The notes beneath the pieces were generated by a model. The model did not search any database. It saw nothing but the letters and a program-made list of their open reading frames with translations, and was not told the DNA's origin. From contig NZ_KZ559467.1 of NCBI RefSeq assembly GCF_002850745.1, positions 743,962 through 807,961 of the forward strand: a stretch of DNA of 64,000 nucleotides. The letters are read 5' to 3'. Positions within the stretch are counted from its first letter, which is position 1; each line of letters opens with the position of its first letter. This document shows, piece by piece, positions 8,684 through 18,524 of this stretch. The position numbers were made by a program, and so were the translations under genes. This DNA comes from Nonomuraea indica (GTDB lineage: Bacteria > Actinomycetota > Actinomycetes > Streptosporangiales > Streptosporangiaceae).

Positions 8684-11600
8684 ATGCGCGTAGGTCGTGG
8701 GCTCGTCGTGGTGATGCTGGCAAGCGTGGTCGTGGTGGCGCCCTCCGGCGACCCCACCGCCGCGGCGGAAGATCGACAAAAGTCCGGCGCGCGACAGCGG
8801 GCGACGGCGGCCCAGGACTCCACCGGCGTCCGGCTGAGCGACGACCCCGAGGAGGCGGCCGCGCTCACGGCCGCCCGGCGCGGCGGCAAGCCGGTCGAGG
8901 TGGCGGCGCTGCGCTCGGAGACACGCCAGGTCACCGCCCGTCCCGACGGCACCCTCGTCCTGGAGCAGCACGCCCGGCCGGTACGGGTACGCAAGGACGG
9001 CCGGTGGGTCGCCGTGGACGCGACGCTCGAACAGCTGCCCGACGGGTCGATCGCCCCCGTCGCGACGGCCGTCGGCCTCAGCTTCTCGGGCGGCGGCACC
9101 GGGCCGCTGGCGCGCATGACCCGCGGCGGCAAGAAGCTGGAGCTCGGCTGGCGCGGCCCGCTGCCGAAGCCGGTGCTGGAGGGCGACACCGCCCTCTACC
9201 CCGAGGTGCTGCCCGGCGTGGACCTCCGGGTCCGCGCCGACGTGGACGGCTTCTCCCACGTCCTGGTGGTCAAGACCCGCGAGGCCGCCGCCAACCGGGC
9301 CCTGACGGAACTGGCCTACCCGATCTCGACCACGGCCCTGACCATGAGGTCCGACAGGGCGGGCAACCTGGAGGCGGTCGACCGTGACGGCGGCACCGTC
9401 TTCACCGCGTCCACACCGCTCATGTGGGACTCCTCGGGCGGCGCGGCCGCCCGTACGCCCAGGACGGGGCAGGCAGCGCCCCCCGCGGACGGCTCGCCCC
9501 CTGTGGACGGCTCGTCGCCCGCCGACGGCCGCAACACGGCGATGGGCGTGCGGCTCGACGGGCGGACCATGGTGCTCAGGCCCGACCGGCGCATGATGGA
9601 GGACCCGGACACCACGTTCCCCGTCTACCTCGACCCATTCTTCTCGGCGGCCCGCGGCGCCTGGACGTCCGTCTGGAGCAACAACCCCAACTCCAACTTC
9701 CTCAACGCCAGCGACGTCGCCAGGTCGGGCCACGTCTCCGGGCAGACCAACCGGTCGTTCTTCCAGATGAACACCGGCTCCACCATCCACGGCAAGCAGA
9801 TCATCAAGGCCACGCTGCGCACCTACGAGACGTGGTCCTACTCCTGCACCAAGCGGCCTGTCGAGGCCTGGTCGACGAACACGATCAGCAAGTCCACCAC
9901 CTGGAACAACCAGCCCACCTGGGTCAGGCGCCTGTCCACCGTCACCGTCGCCAAGGGCTGGGGCTCCGCCTGCCTGCCCGGCGGGGTGGAGTTCGACGTC
10001 ACGAGCCAGGCCGTCGAGGCCGCCGCCAAGAAATGGCCCACGATGACGATCGGGCTGCGGGCCTCGGACGAGACGGACAACTACGGCTGGAAGAAGTTCA
10101 AGAACAATCCCAGCCTGGTCATCGAGTACAACTCGCTGCCCGCCGCCCCCGTGGCCGCCGACGTCTGGTCCGACCCGGGCGGCTCGTGCCTGGCGGGCGA
10201 CCAGCGCCCGGTCATCGCCACGCCGCGGCCGACCCTCGGCGCGCGGCTGCGTGACGCCGACAACGCCGTACGCGGCCGGTTCGAGTGGTGGAACAGCGCC
10301 GGCGTCAAGGTCGGCGAGTGGCTCACCCCCTCGCAGAGCAGCGGCAGCGCCTTCTCCGCGATCATCCCGGCGGGCGCCTTCGCCGACGGCGCGCTGATCA
10401 GGTGGCGGGTACGCGGCGAGGACGGCAAGGCCACCAGCGCCTGGAGCCCCTGGTGCGAGGCGACCGTGGACGCCTCCGCCCCCGGCAAGGAGCCGCTGGT
10501 GACCTCCGCCGAGTACGGCGAGGGCGGCTGGTACGACGGCGTCGGCCGGGCCGGCTCGTTCACCTTCGCCCCCAACGGCGTCACCGACGTCACCGGATAC
10601 CTCTACGGGCTCGACACCACCCCGAAGACCGAGGTCGGCGTCCAGGCGGACGGCACCGCCACGATCAGGCTCACCCCGCGCCACGACGGCCCGAACGTCC
10701 TGTCGGTGCGCAGCAGGGACCGGGCCGGGCACCAGGGCCCGATCCGCAGCTACGTCTTCAACGTCAACTCCGGCACGCCCCCCGACGGCCACTGGACCCT
10801 CGACGACGGCCAGGGCGGCGTGGGCACCGACCACGGCGGCGACCAGCAGGTCACCCTGTACGGCAACGCCGCCTGGACCGCCGGCCGCACCGGCCAGGCC
10901 CTGCGGCTGGACGGCGTCGGGGCGCACGCCGCCACCACGGGACCCGTGCTGAGCACCGACCGCAACTTCACCGTCTCGGCCTGGGTGCGGCTGGGCGTCG
11001 CGACCGCCGACGCCACCGCGGTCGGCCAGGACGGAGCCCGCGCCGCCGGGTTCGCCCTGCAGTACGCCAAGGCCGACAACCGCTGGGTGCTGTCGCGGCC
11101 GACTGCCGACGCCGACGGCGCCACGGCCGTGCGCGCCGTGTCCACCAGCGCGCCGAGGCCCGGTGAGTGGACCCACCTGACCGGCGTGTACGACGCGGCG
11201 GCGGGGGAGCTGACTCTCTACGTCAACGGCCGGCCGGAGGCCACGGTCCCGTACATCCAGCCGTGGGCCGCGACCGGCCCCTTCACGATCGGCCGGTCGA
11301 AGTCCGGCGGGGCCCCGACGGCGTTCTGGCCGGGCGACGTGGACGACGTGCGCGTCTACGGCCGCGCCATGTTCGGCGACGAGGTGGCCGACCTGGTCAA
11401 CAGCGCCGCCACCCTGGTCGGCCACTGGAAGCTGGACGAGGAGACGGGCACGACCGCGGCCGACTCCTCCGGCAAGGGCACGGCGGCGACCGTGGCGGGC
11501 GGCGCCGCGTGGACCGAGGGCTGGCTCGCCGGCGCCCTCGCCCTCGACGGCGCCGGCGGGCACGCGCAGACCGCCTCGCCGGCGGTGAACACCCGGTCCG

Positions 11601-12052
11601 GGTTCACCGTGGCCCTGTGGACGCAGCTCGACTACCTGCCGGACCGCGACGCCAGCGCGGTCTCCCAGGTGGGCAGCCGGGCTCCCGGGTTCCAGCTCGG
11701 CTACGACCGGGCGCAGACCAGGTGGACGCTCGGCATGGCCGCGGCCGACACCGACACCGCGACGGTGGTCCGCACCCGGTCCGACGCGGTTCCCGCGCCG
11801 CTGGAGTGGACGCACCTGGCCGGGGTCTACGACCCGCTGAGCGGCGAGCTGCGCGTGTACGTCAACGGCAGGCTCTCGGAGACCACCATCACCCCCCACG
11901 CCAGCGCGTGGAACGCCACCGGCCCGATGCACCTGGGCCGCACCATGAACGCCGGTGTCCTCACCGGTCACTGGCCGGGCACCGTCGACGACGTCCGCAT
12001 CTACGACGGTGTCCTCAGCGCCGAGCAGATCTCCCAGCTCGCCGCCCAGTAA
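8684..12052 (+). CDS. secreted DNRLRE / LamG (concanavalin-like) domain protein
   Basis: A 1122-residue exported protein. There is a signal peptide with a basic n-region and a Val/Ala-rich core (cleavage probably after TAAA near residue 28); an N-terminal propeptide-like region; a DNRLRE-type carbohydrate-binding-like domain (about residues 309-482, with SNFLNASDVARSG and TWNNQPTW); a middle beta-rich region; and two LamG jelly-roll domains (about 703-902 and 912-1122), each with the GHWKLDE/GHWTLDD, GxxLALDG and EWTHLAGVYD landmarks. It sits 35 bp upstream of an RHS-repeat protein; such pairs recur in Nonomuraea-like genomes, so they may act together at the cell surface. The 162 bp upstream are AT-richer and presumably hold the promoter. 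Confidence 0.88.
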   Translation: MRVGRGLVVVMLASVVVVAPSGDPTAAAEDRQKSGARQRATAAQDSTGVRLSDDPEEAAALTAARRGGKPVEVAALRSETRQVTARPDGTLVLEQHARPVRVRKDGRWVAVDATLEQLPDGSIAPVATAVGLSFSGGGTGPLARMTRGGKKLELGWRGPLPKPVLEGDTALYPEVLPGVDLRVRADVDGFSHVLVVKTREAAANRALTELAYPISTTALTMRSDRAGNLEAVDRDGGTVFTASTPLMWDSSGGAAARTPRTGQAAPPADGSPPVDGSSPADGRNTAMGVRLDGRTMVLRPDRRMMEDPDTTFPVYLDPFFSAARGAWTSVWSNNPNSNFLNASDVARSGHVSGQTNRSFFQMNTGSTIHGKQIIKATLRTYETWSYSCTKRPVEAWSTNTISKSTTWNNQPTWVRRLSTVTVAKGWGSACLPGGVEFDVTSQAVEAAAKKWPTMTIGLRASDETDNYGWKKFKNNPSLVIEYNSLPAAPVAADVWSDPGGSCLAGDQRPVIATPRPTLGARLRDADNAVRGRFEWWNSAGVKVGEWLTPSQSSGSAFSAIIPAGAFADGALIRWRVRGEDGKATSAWSPWCEATVDASAPGKEPLVTSAEYGEGGWYDGVGRAGSFTFAPNGVTDVTGYLYGLDTTPKTEVGVQADGTATIRLTPRHDGPNVLSVRSRDRAGHQGPIRSYVFNVNSGTPPDGHWTLDDGQGGVGTDHGGDQQVTLYGNAAWTAGRTGQALRLDGVGAHAATTGPVLSTDRNFTVSAWVRLGVATADATAVGQDGARAAGFALQYAKADNRWVLSRPTADADGATAVRAVSTSAPRPGEWTHLTGVYDAAAGELTLYVNGRPEATVPYIQPWAATGPFTIGRSKSGGAPTAFWPGDVDDVRVYGRAMFGDEVADLVNSAATLVGHWKLDEETGTTAADSSGKGTAATVAGGAAWTEGWLAGALALDGAGGHAQTASPAVNTRSGFTVALWTQLDYLPDRDASAVSQVGSRAPGFQLGYDRAQTRWTLGMAAADTDTATVVRTRSDAVPAPLEWTHLAGVYDPLSGELRVYVNGRLSETTITPHASAWNATGPMHLGRTMNAGVLTGHWPGTVDDVRIYDGVLSAEQISQLAAQ

Positions 12053-12087
12053 GGAATCACCCCACCCCCCAGAGATTGGGTCGATCG

Positions 12088-15000
12088 ATGGAGCAGCCCA
12101 GCGAGTTAGATCTCCCGGACAGTTACTGGAATCGTTTACAGGGAGCCGTGCGCGAGTCGCCGTGGCCCCGCCGGCTGGCCGTCGCGCTGGCCGTCGTGGT
12201 GGTGGCGCCGCTCGCCCCCGTCCCACCGGCCGCCGCCGCGCCGCGCCCGGCACCGGCCGTGCAGAAGGAAGCCCCGGTACGCGGCAAGAAGGTCCCCGTC
12301 CTGGCCCGCCAGGACGACCCGGCGCGCAAGAAGGCCTGGCAGGCGCCACCGGCGGTCACCTGGCCGAAGGCCCGGACGGCCGAACTCGGCGGCGACGCCG
12401 CGCAGGCCCGCACACTCGACGCCGCCTTCCCCGTCCGGCTGGCCAAGCCCCAGAGCACGGCCAAGGCGGCGGACGGGGCGGCCGCCGACCCCGCTCCCGT
12501 CCGCGTCGAACTGCTCGACCCCGCCCAGGTGCAGCAGGCCGGCGTGTTCGGCATCGCGATGCGGGTGTCCCCCGGCCAGGGCCTCGCGGCGAAGAGCGGC
12601 GGCAGGACGAGCCTGGAGGTCGACTACTCAGGGTTCCGGTACGCCTCCGGCGGTGACTACGGCGCCCGGCTGCGCATGGTGAAGCTGCCCGACTGCGCCC
12701 TGACCGGCGCGGCGGACTGCCCGCAGCCCGAGCCCGTCCGCTCGCGCAACGACACCACGGCCAGCACGGTGACCGCCGAGGTCGAGACGTCCGGCCTATA
12801 CGCGTTGCAGGCCGCCGCCTCCGGGCCGTCGGGCGACCACGCCGCCACCTCACTCGCCCCCTCGGCGAGCTGGAGCGTCGGCACCCAGTCGGGTGACTTC
12901 ACCTGGAGCCAGGAGTTGCGCACCCCGCCGGCGCTGGGCGGCGACGAGCCGGAGCTCACGCTCGGCTACTCCTCGCAGAGCGTGGACGGCCGGACCGCCT
13001 CCACCAACAACCAGCCGTCCTGGGCCGGTGAGGGCTTCGAGCTGAGCCCCGGCGGCTACATCGAGCGCCGGTACAAGTCGTGCATGCTGGACGGTAAGAA
13101 GACCGGCGACCTGTGCTGGGACCAGGAGAACGCCACGCTCTCCCTGGGCGGCTCCGCCGTCGAGCTGATCAAGGACGCCACGACGAACCAGTGGCGGCCC
13201 AAGCGCGACGACGGCACCCGCATCGAGTACCTCAAGGGAGCCGTCAACGGCGACAACGACGGCGAGTACTGGCGCGTCACCACCGACGACGGCACGCAGC
13301 ACACCTTCGGGCTGAACCGCCTGCCCGGGTGGGTCACCGGCAAGGCCGAGACCCGGTCCACCTGGACGGTGCCGGTGTTCGGCAACAACGCCGGCGAGCC
13401 CTGCCACAACAGCGACGCCACCAAGGCGTGGTGCCAGCAGGCCTACCGCTGGAACCTCGACCTGGTGGTGGACCCGCACGGCAACGCCACCACCTTCTGG
13501 TACGGCGTCGAGAAGAACTTCTACGGCCGCAACTCCAAGCCCGAGCTGGGCACCGAGTACGTGCGCGGCGGTTACCCGGCCCGCATCGACTACGGCTACC
13601 TGCAGGGCGAGCTGTTCACCCGGACGCCCGCGGCGCGGGTGGTCTTCGACGTGGCCGAGCGGTGCGTGCCCGGCGGCACCGTCACCTGCGCGGCCGACCA
13701 GCTCAAGAAGGAGACGGCCGGCCACTGGCCCGACGTGCCGTTCGACCAGATCTGCGCCTCCGGGCAGAGCTGCACCAACCGCCTGACGCCGACGTTCTTC
13801 ACGCGCAAGCGGCTGGCCAAGGTCACCACGCAGATCGTCAACACCGACCCGGCGAAGTGCTCCGGCCAGCCGTACTGCGCGGTCGACTCCTGGACGCTGT
13901 CGCACTCCTTCCCGGCCACGGGCGACGGGCTCAGCCCCTCGCTCTGGCTCCAGTCCATCCAGCAGACCGGCCACGTCGGCGGCACGCTGACGCTGCCCAA
14001 GGTCGTCTTCACCGGCGTCCAACTGCCCAACCGGGTGGACGCCAACGAGGGCCGCGCGCCGCTGGTGAAGTGGCGGGTGCAGACCGTGGGCAACGGCTCC
14101 GGCGGTGAGATCCGCGTCAACTACGCCCCGGCCGACTGCAAGCCGGGCGACGTGCCGGCCGCCGACCGCAACCAGCGGCTGTGCTTCCCGCAGCGGTGGG
14201 CGCCGGAGAACGAGGCCGAGGTCACCGACTGGTTCCACAAGTACGTGGTCAAGCAGACCGTGGAGGTGGACCGGGTCGCCGGCTCGCCGCCCGTGGTGAC
14301 CGACTACGAGTACCTGGACGGCGCCGCCTGGCGCTACGCCGACAACATCCTCGTCAAGCCCGCGCACCGCACCTGGTCCGACTGGCGCGGCTTCGGCCGG
14401 GTCCGTGTCCGCGAGGGTGACGGGCAGGACGGCAAGCGGGAGCTGACGGAGTTCAGGTTCTTCCGCGGCATGGACGGCGACCGCCTGGCCGACGGGACCA
14501 GGCGCAGCGCGCAGGTCGTGGACAGCGAGGGCGGCAAGCTCGACGACCACGACCACCTGGCCGGCTTCGAGCGGGAGGAGATCCTCTACAACGGCGACGG
14601 CGGCGCGGTCGTCACGGCGACGCTGGAGGAGCCGTGGTCACGCAAGACGGCCGAGTCCACGCAGGGCGGCGTCACCAAGGCGGCGCACATCGTGGAGGCC
14701 AAGTCCATGGTCACCCGCACCGCGCTGGAGGGCGGCACCTGGCAGCGCACCGGCGAGGAGCGCGCCTACGACGAGTACGGGGCGCTCACCCAGGTCGAGG
14801 AGAAGGGCGACCTGTCCACCGCCGAGGACGACCAGTGCACCCGCTACACCTACGTGCGCAACGGCGCCGCCTGGATGCTGGACTTCACCAGCCGGGTCCA
14901 GAAGGTCGCCACCGGCTGCGGCACCGGCCTGGCCAGGCTCGCCGCCGAGGACGTGATCATCGACGAGCGCACGCAGTACGACGGCAGGCCGTACGGGCAG

Positions 15001-18000
15001 GCGCCGGTCAGGGGAGACATCACCACGGTGCAGGAGGCGACCGGCGACGGGACCACGCTCACCGACTCGGTCCGCACCTACGACGCCTACGGGCGCATGA
15101 CGAGCGAGACAGACGCGGCCGGCACCAAGGTCACCACGACCTACAGCCCGGCCGCCGGCGCCCCGGCGGCGGAGGTCAAGGAGGTCAACCCGCTCGGCCA
15201 CGAGGAGCGCACGTTCCTCGAACCGGCCTGGGGGGAGCCGATCGCCGAGATCGACGCCAACGGCAAGCGCACCGACATGGAGTACGACCCGCTGGGCCGG
15301 CTGACCAAGGTGTGGCAGAGCGACCGGAGCAAGGCGGCCGGCCAGTCGCCCAGCACCGAGTACTCCTACCTCACCCGTGACGACGGCCCCAGCGTCGTCA
15401 CCAGCAAGACGCTGCGGGCCGACGGCGGCTACGTCGTCAGCCACGACCTGTTCGACGGCCTGATGCGGCCCCGCCAGACGCAGGAACCGGCGCCGCTCGA
15501 CGACCAGGCGCAGGACCCCGCGCTGCGCGAGGGGCGCACCATCACCGACACCTTCTACAACTCCGTGGGCGAGGTGGCCAAGCGCAACGGCGGCTACTTC
15601 AGCACCGGGCAGCCGTCCACCGAACTGCTCGGCGTGGCCGACACGGACGTTCCCAGCCAGGTGGCCGTCGTCTACGACGGCACCGGCGAGATCAGCGCCC
15701 AGGTCCTCAGGGCCAAGGGCGGCGAGAAGTGGCGGGTCACCACCGCGCACAAGGGCGACCGGGTGCACATCACCGCGCCGCCCGGCGGCTTCGCCACCAC
15801 CCGCATCGCCGACGCCGAGGACCGTCTCGTCGAGCTGCGGCAGTACAAGGGGGACACCCCCAGCGGCGAGTACGAGTCCACGAAGTACGCCTACGACCAG
15901 GCAGGCCGGCTGTCCACGGTGACCGACCACGCGGGCAACGTGTGGCGCTACCACTACGACGCCCGCGGCCGGAAGGTCAAGACCGAGGACCCGGACCAGG
16001 GCGTCACCACCTTGACCTACAACGACGCCGACGAGGTCGTCACCACCACCGACGCCCGGGGCAAGACCCTGGCCTACGTCTACGACGCGCTGGGCCGCAA
16101 GACCGAGCTGCGGGAGGGGTCCGTCACCGGCCCGCTGCTCGCCGAGTGGAAGTACGACCAGCTCGCCAAGGGTCACCAGCACGCCAGCATCCGCTACGTG
16201 GACGGCCAGGCGTACAAGGCCGAGATCAACGCGATCGACGCCGACTACCGCACGCTCCGCCAGACCGTCACCGTCCCGGCGCGGGAGGGCAAGCTCGCGG
16301 GCTCGTACGTGCTCAACACCCGCTACACCGTGGACGGCCAGGTCCAGTCGGTCAGCTTCCCGGCCGCCGGAGGGCTGGCCGAGGAGTCGGTCGTCTACAC
16401 CTACGACGGGCTCAGCCAGCCGACCAAGGTCACGGGCCTGTCCCCGTACGTCACGGCGACCCGCTACTCCAAGATGGGGGAGACGCTCCAGCACGAGCTG
16501 AGCACGGGCGGCAAGAAGACCTGGCTCACCTACACCCACGACGAGATCACCCGCAGGCTGACCCGGACCCGGCTCGACCGGGACGGCGCGCCGGCGACCG
16601 ATCTCGACCTCAACTACACCTACGACCCCGCCGGCAACATCACCAAGATCGCCGACACGCCGGGCGGTCAGGCCCGCGACACCCAGTGCTTCACCTACGA
16701 CCACCTGCGCCGCCTCACCTCGGCGTGGACGGCCACCGACGACTGCGCGAGCGGCACGCCGCAGTCCGACAGGATCGGCGGGGTGGCCCCGTACGCGGTC
16801 AGCTACGCCTACGACCCCACCGGCAACCGGACCAAGGAGACCCAGCACGCCTTCGGCGGGCGGCAGGAGACCGTCCGCGACTACACCTATCCCCAGGCCG
16901 GTGAGAAGCAGCCGCACGGGCTGCTGTCCGCCGGGACGGACACCTTCGCCTACGACGAGGCCGGCAACACGATCCGCCGCAAGATCGGCACCGCCGACCA
17001 GACCCTCGTCTGGGACGCCGAGGGCAACCTGGAGTCGGTGACCGAGGCGGGCAAGACCACCTCGTTCCTGTACGACGCCGACGGTGAGCGGCTGCTGCGC
17101 AGGACGCCGGTGGACACCACGCTCTACATCGACGACATGGAGCTCCGGCTCGACCTGGCCAAGGACGCGGTCGAGGCCACCCGCTACTACACCATCGGCG
17201 GCCAGCCGGTGGCGGTCCGCACCCATGACGACCAGGTGTACTTCCTGGCGGCGGACCACCAGGGCACGGCGCAGGCCGCGGTCAAGGCCGCCACCGGCGA
17301 CCTCGCCGTCCGCCGGTCCACGCCGTTCGGCGAGGACCGGGGCTCGCCACCGGAGTGGTGGCCCGGCCAGCGCGGGTTCGTCGGCGGCACGAAGGACCCG
17401 ACCGGGCTCGTCCACCTGGGCGCCCGCGAGTACGACCCGCGCCACGGGCGGTTCCTGTCGGTCGACCCCGTCATCGACGAGGTGGACCCGCAGCAGCTCA
17501 ACGGCTACGCCTACGCCGGCAACAGTCCCGTCACCATGAGCGACCCCGACGGGCAACTCGTCTGGTTCGTCGTCGGCATCGCGGCGCGGATCGCGGCGCG
17601 GGCCATCGCCAGGAAGCTGGCCCAGGCGGCGGCCAGGCGGGCGGCCATCGCGGCGGCCAGGCGCAGAGCCATCGCCGCGATGAAGAGGAAGATGGCCGAG
17701 CAGGCCAAGCGGCGGGCCGCCGCCGCGGAACGCAGGCGCCGCGCCGCTGAGGCCAAGCGCAAGGCCCAGAACCTGGCCAAGAGGAAGAAGGCGCAGGAGG
17801 CCAGGGAGAAGGCGGAGGAGGCACGCAGGAGGGCCATCAGGAAGGCCGCCGAGCGCCGGGCGGCCAAGCTCCACCGCCAGCGAGCCCGCCAGGCGATGAA
17901 GAACAGGATGCGGCTGCGGCTGCAGGGCAGGCGGGTGAGCCGGCCGCCGGCCCGCTACCAGCGGCAGCGGCCCGCACAACGGCCCACGAGCCACCGGTCG

Positions 18001-18315
18001 AGCCAGCGCCAGTCACCGCCGAAGGCGACCCGGGCGCCGGTCAGGAACAGTCACGTCTACAACCTCAACGGCCAGGTCCAGCAGACCCGGTCGGTCACCG
18101 TCTACCGCAACGGGCGGATGTACCCCGACGGGCATCCGCCGCCCAGCCCGATCCAGCCCAACGGGGCGGGTCACGTCCAGATGCAGAAGTACAAGCCGTT
18201 CGAGGTGGAGCCGCCGCAGCGGAAGCTGGGCGCGGCGGCCGAGACGGGTGCCCGCGTCACCCGATGGATCGACCAGGCCGACGGCCTGGGCGACTTCTTC
18301 GGCTTCTTCTTCTGA
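12088..18315 (+). CDS. secreted RHS/YD-repeat protein with unusual basic C-terminal tail
   Basis: A 2075-residue exported RHS protein. A signal peptide follows a 29-residue n-region (hydrophobic core LAVALAVVVVAPLAPV). Residues about 270-900 form the N-terminal beta-rich shell region; YD repeats (YDxxGRL, YDPTGNRT) run from about 980 to 1750. The RHS-associated core ends with GAREYDPRHGRFLSVDP and NPVTMSDPDG at residue 1822, where polymorphic toxins begin. The following 253 residues are unlike common toxins: a helix of about 120 residues made mostly of Arg, Lys and Ala, then a Pro/Gln/Arg-rich segment, then a unique C-terminal segment ending DFFGFFF. No immunity-sized gene follows; the next gene is a housekeeping-type SDR. 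It may be a toxin, a nucleic-acid- or surface-binding tip, or degenerate. Confidence 0.9.
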   Translation: MEQPSELDLPDSYWNRLQGAVRESPWPRRLAVALAVVVVAPLAPVPPAAAAPRPAPAVQKEAPVRGKKVPVLARQDDPARKKAWQAPPAVTWPKARTAELGGDAAQARTLDAAFPVRLAKPQSTAKAADGAAADPAPVRVELLDPAQVQQAGVFGIAMRVSPGQGLAAKSGGRTSLEVDYSGFRYASGGDYGARLRMVKLPDCALTGAADCPQPEPVRSRNDTTASTVTAEVETSGLYALQAAASGPSGDHAATSLAPSASWSVGTQSGDFTWSQELRTPPALGGDEPELTLGYSSQSVDGRTASTNNQPSWAGEGFELSPGGYIERRYKSCMLDGKKTGDLCWDQENATLSLGGSAVELIKDATTNQWRPKRDDGTRIEYLKGAVNGDNDGEYWRVTTDDGTQHTFGLNRLPGWVTGKAETRSTWTVPVFGNNAGEPCHNSDATKAWCQQAYRWNLDLVVDPHGNATTFWYGVEKNFYGRNSKPELGTEYVRGGYPARIDYGYLQGELFTRTPAARVVFDVAERCVPGGTVTCAADQLKKETAGHWPDVPFDQICASGQSCTNRLTPTFFTRKRLAKVTTQIVNTDPAKCSGQPYCAVDSWTLSHSFPATGDGLSPSLWLQSIQQTGHVGGTLTLPKVVFTGVQLPNRVDANEGRAPLVKWRVQTVGNGSGGEIRVNYAPADCKPGDVPAADRNQRLCFPQRWAPENEAEVTDWFHKYVVKQTVEVDRVAGSPPVVTDYEYLDGAAWRYADNILVKPAHRTWSDWRGFGRVRVREGDGQDGKRELTEFRFFRGMDGDRLADGTRRSAQVVDSEGGKLDDHDHLAGFEREEILYNGDGGAVVTATLEEPWSRKTAESTQGGVTKAAHIVEAKSMVTRTALEGGTWQRTGEERAYDEYGALTQVEEKGDLSTAEDDQCTRYTYVRNGAAWMLDFTSRVQKVATGCGTGLARLAAEDVIIDERTQYDGRPYGQAPVRGDITTVQEATGDGTTLTDSVRTYDAYGRMTSETDAAGTKVTTTYSPAAGAPAAEVKEVNPLGHEERTFLEPAWGEPIAEIDANGKRTDMEYDPLGRLTKVWQSDRSKAAGQSPSTEYSYLTRDDGPSVVTSKTLRADGGYVVSHDLFDGLMRPRQTQEPAPLDDQAQDPALREGRTITDTFYNSVGEVAKRNGGYFSTGQPSTELLGVADTDVPSQVAVVYDGTGEISAQVLRAKGGEKWRVTTAHKGDRVHITAPPGGFATTRIADAEDRLVELRQYKGDTPSGEYESTKYAYDQAGRLSTVTDHAGNVWRYHYDARGRKVKTEDPDQGVTTLTYNDADEVVTTTDARGKTLAYVYDALGRKTELREGSVTGPLLAEWKYDQLAKGHQHASIRYVDGQAYKAEINAIDADYRTLRQTVTVPAREGKLAGSYVLNTRYTVDGQVQSVSFPAAGGLAEESVVYTYDGLSQPTKVTGLSPYVTATRYSKMGETLQHELSTGGKKTWLTYTHDEITRRLTRTRLDRDGAPATDLDLNYTYDPAGNITKIADTPGGQARDTQCFTYDHLRRLTSAWTATDDCASGTPQSDRIGGVAPYAVSYAYDPTGNRTKETQHAFGGRQETVRDYTYPQAGEKQPHGLLSAGTDTFAYDEAGNTIRRKIGTADQTLVWDAEGNLESVTEAGKTTSFLYDADGERLLRRTPVDTTLYIDDMELRLDLAKDAVEATRYYTIGGQPVAVRTHDDQVYFLAADHQGTAQAAVKAATGDLAVRRSTPFGEDRGSPPEWWPGQRGFVGGTKDPTGLVHLGAREYDPRHGRFLSVDPVIDEVDPQQLNGYAYAGNSPVTMSDPDGQLVWFVVGIAARIAARAIARKLAQAAARRAAIAAARRRAIAAMKRKMAEQAKRRAAAAERRRRAAEAKRKAQNLAKRKKAQEAREKAEEARRRAIRKAAERRAAKLHRQRARQAMKNRMRLRLQGRRVSRPPARYQRQRPAQRPTSHRSSQRQSPPKATRAPVRNSHVYNLNGQVQQTRSVTVYRNGRMYPDGHPPPSPIQPNGAGHVQMQKYKPFEVEPPQRKLGAAAETGARVTRWIDQADGLGDFFGFFF

Positions 18316-18357
18316 CCCTTCGACCCTGCTGACCCTTCGACCCTGCTGACCCTTCGA
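18313..18357. repeat. 17-bp direct tandem repeat (2.6 copies) starting at the RHS stop codon
   Basis: The unit TGACCCTTCGACCCTGC occurs at 18313-18329 and 18330-18346, with a partial third copy to 18357. The first three bases are the stop codon of the RHS gene, and each copy restarts with TGA. The copies are identical, which suggests recent slippage or duplication. Confidence 0.85.
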
Positions 18358-18375
18358 TCTCTGTTCCCTCGCCAG

Positions 18376-18443
18376 GGACGGCGGCCCGGCCGCCGTCCCA
18401 CCCGGAGACCGGCGCAGGGCCTTCCCGGCCCGCGCCGGTCTCC
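18376..18443. terminator. two successive hairpins after the RHS gene
   Basis: The first stem is GGACGGCGG/CCGCCGTCC (18376-18398, 5-nt loop). The second has a 12-bp outer stem GGAGACCGGCGC/GCGCCGGTCTCC (18404-18415 with 18432-18443), enclosing a further 5-bp stem (GGGCC/GGCCC) with one bulged A. GGCTTTCC follows. Together they are a convincing terminator for the LamG-RHS operon. Confidence 0.7.
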
Positions 18444-18524
18444 GGCTTTCCACCGCCGGACGGCTTGGCATCCGGGGGAGGCCAGTCCATAGAATGTTGT
18501 TCGGTTCCAGATGGAGGAGGCAGC

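Noticed and set aside
8609..12349. A 1246-residue open frame on the minus strand across the LamG gene
   Set aside because: It is antisense to a clear signal-peptide/LamG gene; its translation is Arg/Gly/Val/Ala/Pro low complexity, typical of GC-rich codon-position bias.
14638..17994. A 1118-residue open frame on the minus strand across the RHS gene
   Set aside because: Same artefact: no domains, biased composition, and fully overlapped by the YD-repeat coding frame.
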